DNA from: Diacronema lutheri
Taxonomy: Eukaryota > Haptophyta > Pavlovophyceae > Pavlovales > Pavlovaceae
Assembly: GCA_019448385.1 (NCBI GenBank)
Contig: JAGTXO010000050.1
Span: forward strand, 124,001 to 188,000
DNA: 64,000 nt
Direction of reading: 5' to 3'
Positions 29,101 to 37,089 of this stretch are shown one piece after another. The notes under the pieces are model-generated. The model did no database searches, was not told where the DNA came from, and saw only the letters and a program-made list of their open reading frames with translations. The translations under genes were made by a program, and so were the position numbers. Every line of letters starts with the position of its first letter. Within the stretch, counting starts at the first letter, position 1.

Positions 29101-30071
29101 GGCGATCGCGTCGGAGCTCGCGGCCGTGCGCGCGCGCTTCGCCGCGATCGTCCGGCGTTCGCGAAAGGTTGGCACCGAGCATCTGCTTGCACAGATTACG
29201 ACCGTCGACGGCGTGCGCGCGGGCGCTAGCCCAGCAGGCGCTCGCGCGCGCGCGCTCGCGCCCGAGCGCACCCTCTTGTTGCGCAAGCTGGGCCGGCACG
29301 AGGCAGCGCTCCGGCTGCTCGTGTACGAGCTCGGCGACATGGAGGGCGCGCACGTGCGCGCGCCGCGCGCCGCGCGCTGCCGCGCATCGCGCGGCGCCGC
29401 ACATCTCTCGCGCGCGCGTGCGCGCCGGCTCGTCGCCGCCGACAGCCACCGCCGCGCCGCCGCGCCGCGCGTCACAGGCCTACTGCGCTACGGTGGCAGT
29501 CGAGGAGCAGCGCGTCGGACTCGACGACACAGCAGCTGCCGAGCCCGCGCCGCCGTTACGAGCCGCCGCTGCCGCCCAGCCGCCCACGCATCGGCAGAGC
29601 ACATACGATCATCTCGTTCGCGTCCTCCTGCGACCAGCGGACGGGCGCGCGGCCGACGTACCGGCCGCGCTCGCGCTGGTGCGCGCACACGCGGAGGAGG
29701 TGGATCCGTACTGTGCACTCGAGCTTCTTCCCGCGCACGTGCCCATCGCCACGCTCGCCGAGTGGCTGCATGCGTCGCTTCGCGCGCTCGAGGCGCGCGG
29801 CCGGGCGGCGCAGGTCGCTCGCAACCTGCTCAAGGCGGACAGCCTTGCGGTGCGCGGCGCGCTCGGCGAGGCGCGGCGCGAGCAGGTCGTGCTCGAGCCG
29901 GACACGCCGTGCGCCGTCTGCGGTAAGCGCATCGGCACGGCCGCGTTTGCGCGCTACCCGAACGCGGTCGTTGCGCACCTCGTCTGCTCGGCCGACAGTG
30001 TGCACGTGTGCCCCGTGACACGCGAGGACTTTCGGCGGCGTGCTCTGTCGGCCGGGCTGACGAGGGGCTGA
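26126..30071 (+). CDS. VPS39: VPS39/Vam6-like HOPS subunit
   Basis: A 1,196-aa tethering-complex subunit for late endosome/vacuole fusion. The N-terminal CNH-type propeller includes LLLGAADGTLVVC and LLVVLSDGLVHVHALGDLRR; a clathrin-repeat region follows (YRQIHELVGLWQGRGMHAKA), then the conserved LRKLGRHEAALRLLVYELGD and MEGAH-AYC junction, and a C-terminal zinc motif CAVCGKRIGTAAFARYPNAV with VAHLVC. Exons: 26126-28114, 28346-29353, 29478-30071. Intron 1 (28115-28345, 231 bp, GTGGAA...GCGCAG) contains a 21-base C run and is stop-free in frame. Intron 2 (29354-29477, 124 bp) is GTGCGC...TCACAG. Larger than animal VPS39 (about 880) because of Gly/Ala inserts in the propeller. VPS3/TGFBRAP1 is the close alternative. 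Confidence 0.85.
28289..28309. repeat. C run (21 bases) in VPS39 intron 1
   Basis: Pure C upstream of the intron acceptor at 28345; it serves as the main pyrimidine tract. Confidence 0.9.
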
Positions 30072-30121
30072 CAGGGCGCGTGCTCGGTGTTTGGCCCGCG
30101 CTTGTCTCTGTAGGCTAGACC

Positions 30122-30478
30122 TCACAGCCGCCAGCCAGGCCCGATGTCCCTCGGCACCCACTTTTCGACGAGGGCCTGGCTCAGGGCGCTCTGTGCCTCG
30201 AGCTCGTCAATGTCCACATCCTCGGCCTCGCCCGCCGCCGGCCGCTGCGACGACGGCGCGAGGACGACGGCGCGAGCGGCCTTGCGGCTCTCGAGCTCTG
30301 CGCGCACGCGCGCCTCCTCCCTGCTCGCCTCGGCGGCAAAGTCGTCCAGGACGGCGCGCAGCTCCTGATCGCCCCGTTCCAAGCCTTCTTGCAGCTCGCC
30401 CAGCCTCGCCTCGCCCCGCGCGAGGAGGCTCTCGCACATCCGTTGCACGTCGGCCTCGAGCAAGCTGTCCGTCGACAT
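30122..30478 (-). CDS. Small coiled-coil protein, 118 aa, unknown function
   Basis: Not recognised. Starts MSTDSLLEADVQRMCESLLA at 30478. Residues ~5-75 form one long charged helix (RGEARLGELQEGLERGDQEL, then LDDFAAEASREEARVRAELE), followed by a short acidic stretch (EAEDVDIDELE) and a conserved-looking tail VEKWVPRDIGPGWRL. No membrane span or signal. The open frame extends upstream but overlaps the divergent gene, so the internal ATG is preferred; the gap to the divergent start is 58 bp. Its stop lies only about 50 bp from the end of VPS39 on the opposite strand. Confidence 0.6.
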   Translation of the reverse strand: MSTDSLLEADVQRMCESLLARGEARLGELQEGLERGDQELRAVLDDFAAEASREEARVRAELESRKAARAVVLAPSSQRPAAGEAEDVDIDELEAQSALSQALVEKWVPRDIGPGWRL

Positions 30479-30481
30479 TAT

Positions 30482-30513
30482 TTTCTTGCCGTTTCGGCGC
30501 GGGCGCCAAGAAA
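30482..30513. promoter_or_regulatory. Overlapping dyads in divergent promoter
   Basis: TTTCTTG (30482-30488) pairs with CAAGAAA (30507-30513); inside, GGCGC-GG-GCGCC spans 30496-30507. They occupy the 58-bp gap between start codons at 30478 and 30537. Confidence 0.4.
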
Positions 30514-30536
30514 GGAGGCGTCTTGTTGGCGCCAGG

Positions 30537-31222
30537 ATGGCGCAAGGCGCCGGCGGCTCGGAGATGGGCCGCCTCATCGCGAGCGAGGTGGCGCGCCTGC
30601 AGCCCAACGAGTGGGGGCTGCTGCTCGTATGCCTCGCGCCACTCGTCAGCCTCCTCTTCTCGCCGCTTGCCTTTCGGCGCCTCGAGGAGGAGGACGGCGC
30701 CGCGGACACGCGCACGCCGGGTGACGCGGTTGTGCCGGGCGCGCGCCGCGACGAGCACGACGCGTCGGAGCTGCGCCACTTTGCTGAGCAGCTGAGCCGG
30801 CTGCAGCGCTCGCACGATCAAGCGATGCGCGCCGTGCAGCTCGACGTGCGCAGCCTCGGCAAGGAGATCGGCCAGCTCGGCAACGAGGTCGCCGAGCTGC
30901 GGGCCTCCAAGCCGCGCGCGCGCGCGCCGGCCGACGCGCCGAGGCCGCGCTCGCCGGCGGCGGTGGAGGCGCAGTATGAGGGTGCGCGCTCGCGGCCCAC
31001 GGTGTGCGCCGTCGCGCGCGCGCGCCGCTCACCCGTGCGCTCGCCGCCGTGCGATCCTGCGGCCCGACCACGGCAGGCCGCGCGCCCAAGGTGGCTCGCG
31101 CCGCGCCTGTCGGCACCTTTTTGCGGGCCGGCATCGGCTCGTCCGGCCGCAGCGGCGCGACGCCTAACCGCTCGTCGAGCTACCCTGCGCTGAATCGCAG
31201 TGCAAGCCCGCACAGCAGCTGA
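30537..31222 (+). CDS. Single-span membrane protein with coiled coil, 196 aa
   Basis: Not recognised. Exon 1 (30537-30981) encodes an N-terminal helix, one membrane span (EWGLLLVCLAPLVSLLFSPL, about residues 22-45) and a coiled coil (FAEQLSRLQRSHDQAMRAVQ, then GKEIGQLGNEVAELRA). I propose exon 2 at 31077-31222 (APKVARAAPVGTFLRAGIGS to NRSASPHSS-stop), joined by an intron 30982-31076 (95 bp, GTGCGC...CGGCAG, phase 1). The unspliced frame instead gives an Arg-rich tail ending at 31193. The layout (short N-term, span, cytosolic coil) recalls tethering or peroxin-like proteins, but no family is claimed. Confidence 0.55.
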
Positions 31223-31339
31223 AATGCCAGACGGGGAGCGTGGCACCCTTGTCAGACTTGGCCCGCGCGAGATGATACAGCGCAAGGGGACCGGCGAACG
31301 CCGAATGACGCCAGAAGCCCCAGCCCGCGTAGGCGCGTC

Positions 31340-33262
31340 TCACGCCGACGCGCGCGCGAGAGGACGGAGGACGGTCGAGATGAGCGCATGGTCGGAGGGG
31401 AAGGCGAGGGTGGGGAAGACAGTCTGCTCGAGGTAGGCGCCGCGGCCCGTGTTGTCCTTGGCCGTGCGCTCGAGCGCATAGCTGCCCTTCGGGAAGAGGA
31501 TAAAGTCTTTCGGATTCTTGTCACCGACGCCGGGCTTGGCTAGGTCCGAAAGCTTCACCGCCTTGTTGAGCTGCGGCTGCAGATATGTGCGAGCGTTGAA
31601 CGTGGTGTGGTTGTGAGGGTCGGGCCGATCGCCCCAGCACGACGTGAGTCCGAGCGCGCCGTACGCGTCCGCAAAGTCGAGCACGTGCTGCGTCTTGGCC
31701 GAGCGCGCCTCGTATGTGTTCGCGTCAAGCCCGAAAAGCAGCGTGTGCCCGGCGAGCGCCGGCGTGGCGGCGAGCTTTGCGAGCGCGCGAAGGACAGGGA
31801 CGGTGGCCAGCCCGTTCGTGTCGCCATGGAACGAGCCAAGCACGAAGCGCGCGGGCGCGCCGGCCGCGCCCGCGCCCGCTGGCCGCGCGGCCTCGTCGAC
31901 GGTCACAACGAGGACGTCGCCGGGCTCAACGGGCACAGCACCTCCGCTTTGCGCAAGGACGGCGTGCAGCTCGGCTGTGCGCTCGACGAGGGTGGAGAGG
32001 TTGAAGCGCGAGCGGCGCAGCAGGATCGCCGAGTTCTGGTCGCGCTTCCCGTCCGCGGTCGACGCAAGCCGCACGTCGAATTCGCGGCCGAGCGGTGAGG
32101 TGCGGAGCGCGTGCACGAACGCGCCGGCGACCTCCTGCACGAATATGGCGTCGGCGTCGGCGTAGAGGGGCGAAGCGAGGATCTGCGCGGTGCGCGCGTT
32201 CTTCTTCGCGTTGAGCGCGCCGCACATCTCCGCGCGCAGCGGCTGCCACGTACGGAGGTGCGCGCCGCCCGCCGCGGCCATCATCACGTGCACAAGCACG
32301 GCGTCGAACGCGGCGAGCGCGAGCGCAGAAAGGGGGCGCGAGAGCGCCTCCTCGTCGGCGGTGAGCGCGGGGTACTTTGCGCGCGAGATCGGCCCAAGCA
32401 GTTCCGCCGGCCGCGCCGCTCGGCCCGACGCAAGCTCGAGCGACTGCGCGAACATCCATCGCTTCCATGCTGCCCACCAATCAGCCTCGGAGAGGAATGG
32501 CGCACCGCCGTAGCAGTTGATTACGGTCGGGCGGTGGGCGAGGCCACCGCCGCGCGTGTTGATCGTGTTGGTCAGCCGGTCGGGCATCGAAACGAGCCGC
32601 TTCTTCCCCAGCTCGCCGTCGCGCAGGAAGCCCGAGATGATCGGCCGGTCGCCGTACGCGCGCGTAAAGTGAGCGACCGCGTCGTCGACGCGCTCCCAGC
32701 CCTCGACGGCCATGAGCTTGGCGAGCTCGGAGACCATCGGCGCGGTGAGCACGGAGGAGAGCGGCACATCCGCTTCGCCCGGCGTGTCGACAAACGCCTG
32801 CACGTCAGCCATCAGCCGCGTGTACTCGGCGGCGTCGTGCGTGATCCAGTACTCGAACGGGTTGTTGTTTATCGCCGCCACGTTCCACGAGACGAGCTTG
32901 AGCGAGCCGGGCTCGCGGGGCGGCGCGCCGGAGCCGGCATTCGCAACGCCCCGCGCGAGCAGCGCGACCGCCACGAGCAGCAACGCGCCCGCCGCGAGGA
33001 GCAGCGGCCGGCGCGACGGCCGCGCGCTGGCCTGCGCGTGCGCGCGTCGGCCAGCGGGCGTGGCCGCGCCGGGCGAGGCGGTGAGGTGGTCGGTCGAGGC
33101 GGCATCATCGTCGTCATCCTCGTCCTCGATATCAAACGCCGCGCGCCGAGACGCCATCTCGGCGCCGGTCGGCGTGCGCGCGCGCCGCGTTGCTTTGTCG
33201 GCCGCAGGCGCCGCCGCCAGTTGCGGGTTCAGAGGGTTGGGGTAATAAGGGCCAACGCTCAT
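31340..33262 (-). CDS. Membrane-anchored endonuclease/exonuclease/phosphatase-fold protein
   Basis: A 640-aa type II membrane protein. N-terminal cytosolic part with an acidic run (DIEDEDDDDDAAS), a span at ~86-108 (PLLLAAGALLLVAVALLARG) and a large extracytosolic EEP domain: LKLVSWNVAAINNNPFEYW, IFVQEVAGAF (metal Glu), RDQNSAILLRRSRF, LLFGLDANTYEAR (GxDxN-like) and AFPSDHALIST (SDH). These are the metal and catalytic residues of the Mg-dependent EEP family, whose members cut phosphodiesters of nucleic acids, inositol phosphates or sphingomyelin. The substrate is unknown; the anchor suggests a Golgi or surface phosphodiesterase. Single exon. Divergent from UDP-xylose synthase across 108 bp. 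Confidence 0.82.
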   Translation of the reverse strand: MSVGPYYPNPLNPQLAAAPAADKATRRARTPTGAEMASRRAAFDIEDEDDDDDAASTDHLTASPGAATPAGRRAHAQASARPSRRPLLLAAGALLLVAVALLARGVANAGSGAPPREPGSLKLVSWNVAAINNNPFEYWITHDAAEYTRLMADVQAFVDTPGEADVPLSSVLTAPMVSELAKLMAVEGWERVDDAVAHFTRAYGDRPIISGFLRDGELGKKRLVSMPDRLTNTINTRGGGLAHRPTVINCYGGAPFLSEADWWAAWKRWMFAQSLELASGRAARPAELLGPISRAKYPALTADEEALSRPLSALALAAFDAVLVHVMMAAAGGAHLRTWQPLRAEMCGALNAKKNARTAQILASPLYADADAIFVQEVAGAFVHALRTSPLGREFDVRLASTADGKRDQNSAILLRRSRFNLSTLVERTAELHAVLAQSGGAVPVEPGDVLVVTVDEAARPAGAGAAGAPARFVLGSFHGDTNGLATVPVLRALAKLAATPALAGHTLLFGLDANTYEARSAKTQHVLDFADAYGALGLTSCWGDRPDPHNHTTFNARTYLQPQLNKAVKLSDLAKPGVGDKNPKDFILFPKGSYALERTAKDNTGRGAYLEQTVFPTLAFPSDHALISTVLRPLARASA

Positions 33263-33304
33263 ACTTGGAACCCGTACTGACCTATTAACGCCTTTTTCAA
33301 GACG

Positions 33305-33325
33305 TACGGTAATACTATTACCGTA
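33305..33325. promoter_or_regulatory. Perfect 21-bp palindrome in divergent promoter
   Basis: The arm TACGGTAATA (33305-33314), one C, then its exact reverse complement (33316-33325). Its centre (33315) is the midpoint of the 108-bp gap between start codons at 33262 and 33371. It is AT-rich compared with surroundings. Confidence 0.6.
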
Positions 33326-33370
33326 GTACGGACCCGCGCGACCGGGAACGCGCCGCCATCGCCGTTCGGC

Positions 33371-34237
33371 ATGTCGAGCGAGACGAAGGAGTTCAAGCGG
33401 ATCCTTGTCACGGGCGGGGCGGGCTTCCTCGGCTCGCATTTGTGCCGCCGGTTGGTACGCGAGGGCCATGATGTCGTCTGCATGGACAACTTCTTCACCT
33501 CGCAGAAGACTAACGTGACCGACCTGCTCGACAAGCCCAACTTTGAGCTCGTGCGGCACGACGTGACGATGCCCTTCTTCATCGAGTGCGACCAGATCTA
33601 CAATATGGCATGCCCGGCATCGCCGGTGCACTACCAGTTCAATCCGGTTAAGACGATGAAGACCTCCGTCCTCGGCATGATGAACATGCTCGGCCTGGCG
33701 AAGCGCGTGCGCGCGCGGATCCTGCAGGCGTCGACGAGCGAGGTGTACGGCGACCCGAACATCACGCCGCAGCCCGAGTCGTACTGGGGGCATGTGAATT
33801 GCACGGGCGTGCGCTCGTGCTACGACGAGGGCAAGCGCTGCGCCGAGACCCTCTGCTTCGACTACCACCGCCAGAACCAGGTGGACGTGCGCGTGATCCG
33901 GATCTTCAACACGTACGGGCCCGGCATGCACCCGTACGACGGGCGCGTCGTGTCCAACTTCATCGTGCAGGCGCTGAATGGGCAGGACATCACGATCTAC
34001 GGCGACGGCTCGCAGACCCGCTCCTTCTGCTTTGTCGATGACCTCGTCGACGGCATCGTTCGCTTCATGAATCAGGACGAATGCATCGGCCCCGTCAACC
34101 TGGGCAACCCGCACGAGTTCACGATTAAGCAGCTCGCGGAGCGGACGATCCAGCTGACTGGCTCCAAGTCCAAGCTGATCAACGAGCCGCTCCCGCACGA
34201 TGACCCCAAGCAGCGGAGGCGCGCGCGCGCTGCGGGT

Positions 34238-34269
<32 letters not shown>

Positions 34270-34559
34270 TGTTGAGGTGGGGTTCCGGTGCGGCGCTCGC
34301 GTTACGACGGCTCAGCATGCGCCTTGCCGCGTGCTGCGCCGCGCCGCGCTGCGCCGCGCTGCGCAGGCCGGATATCACGTTGGCGCGTGAGCTGCTCAAA
34401 TGGGAGCCAAAGGTGCAGCTCGACGAGGGCCTGCAGAAGACGATCGACTACTTTGCGCACGTCGACATGCGCACGTTTAAAAAGCCCACGCAGCACGATG
34501 CGCACACGAACTCGCGCGTGGACGAGAAGGATGCCAAAAAGCGAAAGGTGGCCAAGTGA
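33371..34559 (+). CDS. UXS: UDP-xylose synthase (UDP-glucuronate decarboxylase)
   Basis: A 346-aa NAD-dependent SDR enzyme converting UDP-glucuronate to UDP-xylose, the donor for xylans and proteoglycan-type linkers. Exon 1 (33371-34218) shows [18 protein letters not shown] (NAD loop), [39 protein letters not shown] (the YxxxK catalytic pair), [12 protein letters not shown] and [17 protein letters not shown]. Exon 2 (34367-34559) supplies [20 protein letters not shown] and [10 protein letters not shown], then a Lys-rich tail. The intron 34219-34366 (148 bp) is GC-AG (GAG|GCGCGC...GCGCAG) and contains a 31-base G run; splicing restores the family motif DDPKQR(R/K)PDITLA. No signal or anchor is present, so it is a cytosolic-type isoform. 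Confidence 0.95.
34238..34268. repeat. G run (31 bases) in UXS intron
   Basis: Pure G on the coding strand within the 148-bp GC-AG intron. This is the opposite base to the C runs in the other homopolymer-bearing introns. Confidence 0.95.
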
Positions 34560-34717
34560 CGGGGCGGCGCAGCGAGGGAGGGCGGTGCGAGCTCTGCCGC
34601 GAGGCGCGCGCACGGCCACTGCGCCCGCGCGGTGACCGTCTGGCGCCCGGCGATGGCTTGCCTAGCACGTGTACAATAGGGGGCCCCCATTTTTCCCGAC
34701 CGAACCCACGCAAGAGC

Positions 34718-35278
34718 ATGCTCCTCGTCGCGCTGGGCGCGCTCGCGCGCGCGCCGCGGCCGGTGCTGCTGCGCGCGGGCGCAAAGCCCGTGCGCGCGGC
34801 CGGCATGTTGGTGACCGACGCGCTCGCGCGCACGGTAGGCGTATGCCATTGCGGCGCGTGTTCGGTTGCGCTCGTCGGCGAGCCGACGGGCGCGTCCTAT
34901 TGCCACTGCCGCGTGTGCCGGCGGCTGTCGGGTGCGCCGTCGATGGCGATCGCGCTCGCGCCGGTCGAGCGCGTGGCCCTTGCTGGCGCGACCACCGCGC
35001 TGCGCACGAGCGCACGCGTGTCGCGAATCCGGTGTGCCGCGTGCGCCGCGCCGCTCGCCGCACTCCTCGGCGAGCGGACGGCCGCGCTGCCGCTCGGCCT
35101 CTTCGACTTTGCCGCCGGCGGCGCGCCGCCGAGCTGGCGGCCGGCGCATCACATGCATTACGATTCTCGCGTCCTCGACGTCGCCGACGACCTGCCAAAG
35201 TACGCCGGCTCGGCACGCGGCGACCTTTGGCGCGCGGGCGCAGCGCCGCGCGCGCCCGAGCCGGGCGCGGACGGCTGA
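34718..35278 (+). CDS. GFA/CENP-V domain zinc protein
   Basis: A 186-aa protein with a Mss4-like GFA fold: VCHCGACSVALVG, SYCHCRVCRRLSGAP and RCAACAAPLAALLG provide the Cys pairs of two zinc sites, followed by the usual FDFAAGGAPPSWRPAHHMHY segment. The family includes glutathione-dependent formaldehyde-activating enzymes and CENP-V; most members are uncharacterised. The start at 34718 gives a leader (MLLVALGALARAPRPVLLRA) that could target plastid or mitochondrion; a second Met at 34805 would give the bare domain. Single exon. It follows UXS on the same strand with about 160 bp between. The 3' flank (35279-35721) has a hairpin but no further gene. Confidence 0.85.
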   Translation: MLLVALGALARAPRPVLLRAGAKPVRAAGMLVTDALARTVGVCHCGACSVALVGEPTGASYCHCRVCRRLSGAPSMAIALAPVERVALAGATTALRTSARVSRIRCAACAAPLAALLGERTAALPLGLFDFAAGGAPPSWRPAHHMHYDSRVLDVADDLPKYAGSARGDLWRAGAAPRAPEPGADG

Positions 35279-35369
35279 GCCGCCTTTGCGGCGCGCGGCG
35301 GCAGGCGCGCGCGCGCACGCATGGCGGGGGCGGTAGCGCGCGCCCGCGGGCGCGCGTGGCGAGGGCGGC

Positions 35370-35423
35370 GTCGCCTTGTTAAGCTCGCAGCTGAGGCGAG
35401 AAATGCGAGCACGACAAGGCGAC
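35370..35423. ncRNA. Long imperfect hairpin, possible small RNA or 3'-UTR structure
   Basis: GTCGCCTTGT (35370-35379) pairs with ACAAGGCGAC (35414-35423), extended by a T-G pair; after a 2x2 internal loop, GCTCGCA pairs with TGCGAGC. The loop is about 13 nt. It starts about 90 bp after the GFA stop codon. Structure only; no family recognised. Confidence 0.35.
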
Positions 35424-35721
35424 GTGGCGAGACGTGCGCGCACGCGCGTTTGTAACCAGGGTAAAGCGGACGTAGGGGCCGTGCTCCGCACGCGTGACGC
35501 GACCACAGCGGTTGGCGCCCCTCTCAGCGCTCGCATTTCGAGCGACTCGCGGCGCACGACACAACCATCCATCCTTTGAGCCAGGCATCCACCCGGGTTG
35601 CTTGATCATGGGTCAAGCAGCGACGGGCACGAGCCGCGACGCCGTCGCGTGAAGGCTCAGCGAAGGGCACGAGCGCGCGGCTGGACATGGCCAAGCAAAA
35701 TGGCGCCATGAACAAAAGATG

Positions 35722-35794
35722 TTCCCACGTGGGGGCTCGAACCCCAGACCTTACGATTAAGGGTCGTCTGCTCTGCCAACTGAGCTACGCGGGA
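35722..35794 (-). tRNA. tRNA-Lys (anticodon CTT)
   Basis: A 73-nt intronless cloverleaf on the minus strand. The acceptor stem is TCCCGCG/CGTGGGA with one G-T pair, D arm GCTCAGTTGGCAGAGC, anticodon loop CCCTTAA (CTT at 34-36), T arm TGGGG-TTCGAGC-CCCCA, discriminator A. Internal A and B boxes (TAGCTCAGTTGG, GGTTCGAGCCC) are intact. A T4 tract (AAAA at 35715-35718 on the plus strand) just downstream can stop RNA polymerase III. The anticodon stem has one G-A mismatch at 27-43. The stretches on either side, 35424-35721 and 35795-35977, show no further gene. Confidence 0.95.
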
Positions 35795-35977
35795 CTTTCA
35801 GATGAGAAGGGCGATAAATTTTGTGTATCAGAACGCAAGGCAGCATAGCGGCCTGTCCTCGAGCTGGGCCTTTTGTAATCGGTGTGGGCAGGTTACGAGC
35901 AGCGTGCATGCGCTGTCCTTTCTACGAACGCTTCAGAATGGTGGCGGATTCAGATGACGGCTTCTACGGACAACGCT

Positions 35978-37039
35978 TCAGAAGCCCACGTAGTCCCCTC
36001 GCGCCGTGTCGAGGCCTTGCGTCGCGCCGAGGCTCGAGCCCTCGCCGAGCTCGTCGAATTGGCCGGATGCCTTCACTTTCTCGACGTACGCCGCCATCGC
36101 GTTCACCTTCTGCTGCCGCGCGACCATCACCGTGACGCTCTTCGACTTGTTGGAGCGCGCGCTGCCGACGACACCCGCCCAAAACTCGCCCCAGTCGGCC
36201 ACGGTCGCCGCGGCCATCGGCATGCACTCGGAGCGGAGGAGCGCGCCGCAGTAGCCCGCGCTGCGCAGCGCGTCGCACGTGCCGTCGATCTGGCTCCACG
36301 GCAGCCGCAGCCCGGCGACGACGCGCCCGCGCAGCGCGTCGGGCAGCGGCACGACGGCATCGCCACGCAGCGCGAGGAGGAGCGCGGCGCAGGCGGTCAC
36401 GTCCTCAGTGCGCGCGAGCTGCGCGCCTGCGCGCGCCGCGTCCCACTCCGCCGCGCCGGAGACGGCCAGCTCGACGACCGCCTCGAGGCCGGCGTCGGCG
36501 CACGCGTGGAGCACGGGCGCGAGCGCGGCGAGCGCGGCATCAAGCTCGGCGTCGGCGCACGGCAGGGCGGCGGGCGCGGCAAGGAGTACGGCGCTCGCGC
36601 CCGCCGCCGCCACCGCCGCCGGGTCGAGCGCGTCGAGCGGCTCGCCCACCGGCTGCTCGTAGACGACGGCGATCGGGCCGGGGAACTCGCCGCGCGCGCG
36701 CGCCTGCTCGGCAGCTACGTGCGTGAGCAGGTCGCCCATGCCGCGAACGGCGACGCAACTGACGCGTGCGGCGCGCAATTTCTCGCTCATCCCGCGGATC
36801 GGCAGCACGCGCAGCTCCTCCTCCGACTGCGCGTAGAGGTTGGCGTGGTGGATCGAGACGCCGTACCCGCGCGGCGGCGGCGGCGGCAGCTCAGCGTGCG
36901 AGATCTCGACGCCGACGGTAAGCTTCTGCCCGCGCGTCACGGCACGGATCGACGGCAACGCCGCGTTCGCCCGTGGTGGCGTCGCCCTGCTGCCCGCCGC
37001 GACGGCGGCGCACAGCGCGAGCAAGTGGACCACGGGCAT
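35978..37039 (-). CDS. Secretory or plastid-targeted protein, possible TIM-barrel, unknown
   Basis: Not firmly recognised; 353 aa. The ATG at 37039 gives a hydrophobic leader (MPVVHLLALCAAVAAGSRA) then an Arg/Pro/Ala stretch, suggesting plastid import. The body alternates short beta strands and helices: AARVSCVAVRGMGDLLTHVA, GPIAVVYEQPVGEPLDALDP, ASAVLLAAPAALP, GLEAVVELAVS, RVVAGLRLPWSQID, GYCGALLRSECMPM. This pattern recalls (beta-alpha)8 enzymes such as indole-glycerol-phosphate synthase, but catalytic residues cannot be assigned. The tail QGLDTARGDYVGF looks like a conserved end motif. Single exon. Its start lies 50 bp downstream of the LRR gene's stop on the same strand, beside an 11-base run of G (37047-37057). 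Confidence 0.6.
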   Translation of the reverse strand: MPVVHLLALCAAVAAGSRATPPRANAALPSIRAVTRGQKLTVGVEISHAELPPPPPRGYGVSIHHANLYAQSEEELRVLPIRGMSEKLRAARVSCVAVRGMGDLLTHVAAEQARARGEFPGPIAVVYEQPVGEPLDALDPAAVAAAGASAVLLAAPAALPCADAELDAALAALAPVLHACADAGLEAVVELAVSGAAEWDAARAGAQLARTEDVTACAALLLALRGDAVVPLPDALRGRVVAGLRLPWSQIDGTCDALRSAGYCGALLRSECMPMAAATVADWGEFWAGVVGSARSNKSKSVTVMVARQQKVNAMAAYVEKVKASGQFDELGEGSSLGATQGLDTARGDYVGF

Positions 37040-37089
37040 CGTGGCCGGGGGGGGGGGGCGGCTGAAAATGAAAATCAGGTCTTCTCTCT

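Noticed and set aside
35279-35721. A second tRNA or snoRNA near tRNA-Lys
   Set aside because: No cloverleaf, C/D or H/ACA boxes could be found; only the 35370 hairpin stands out.
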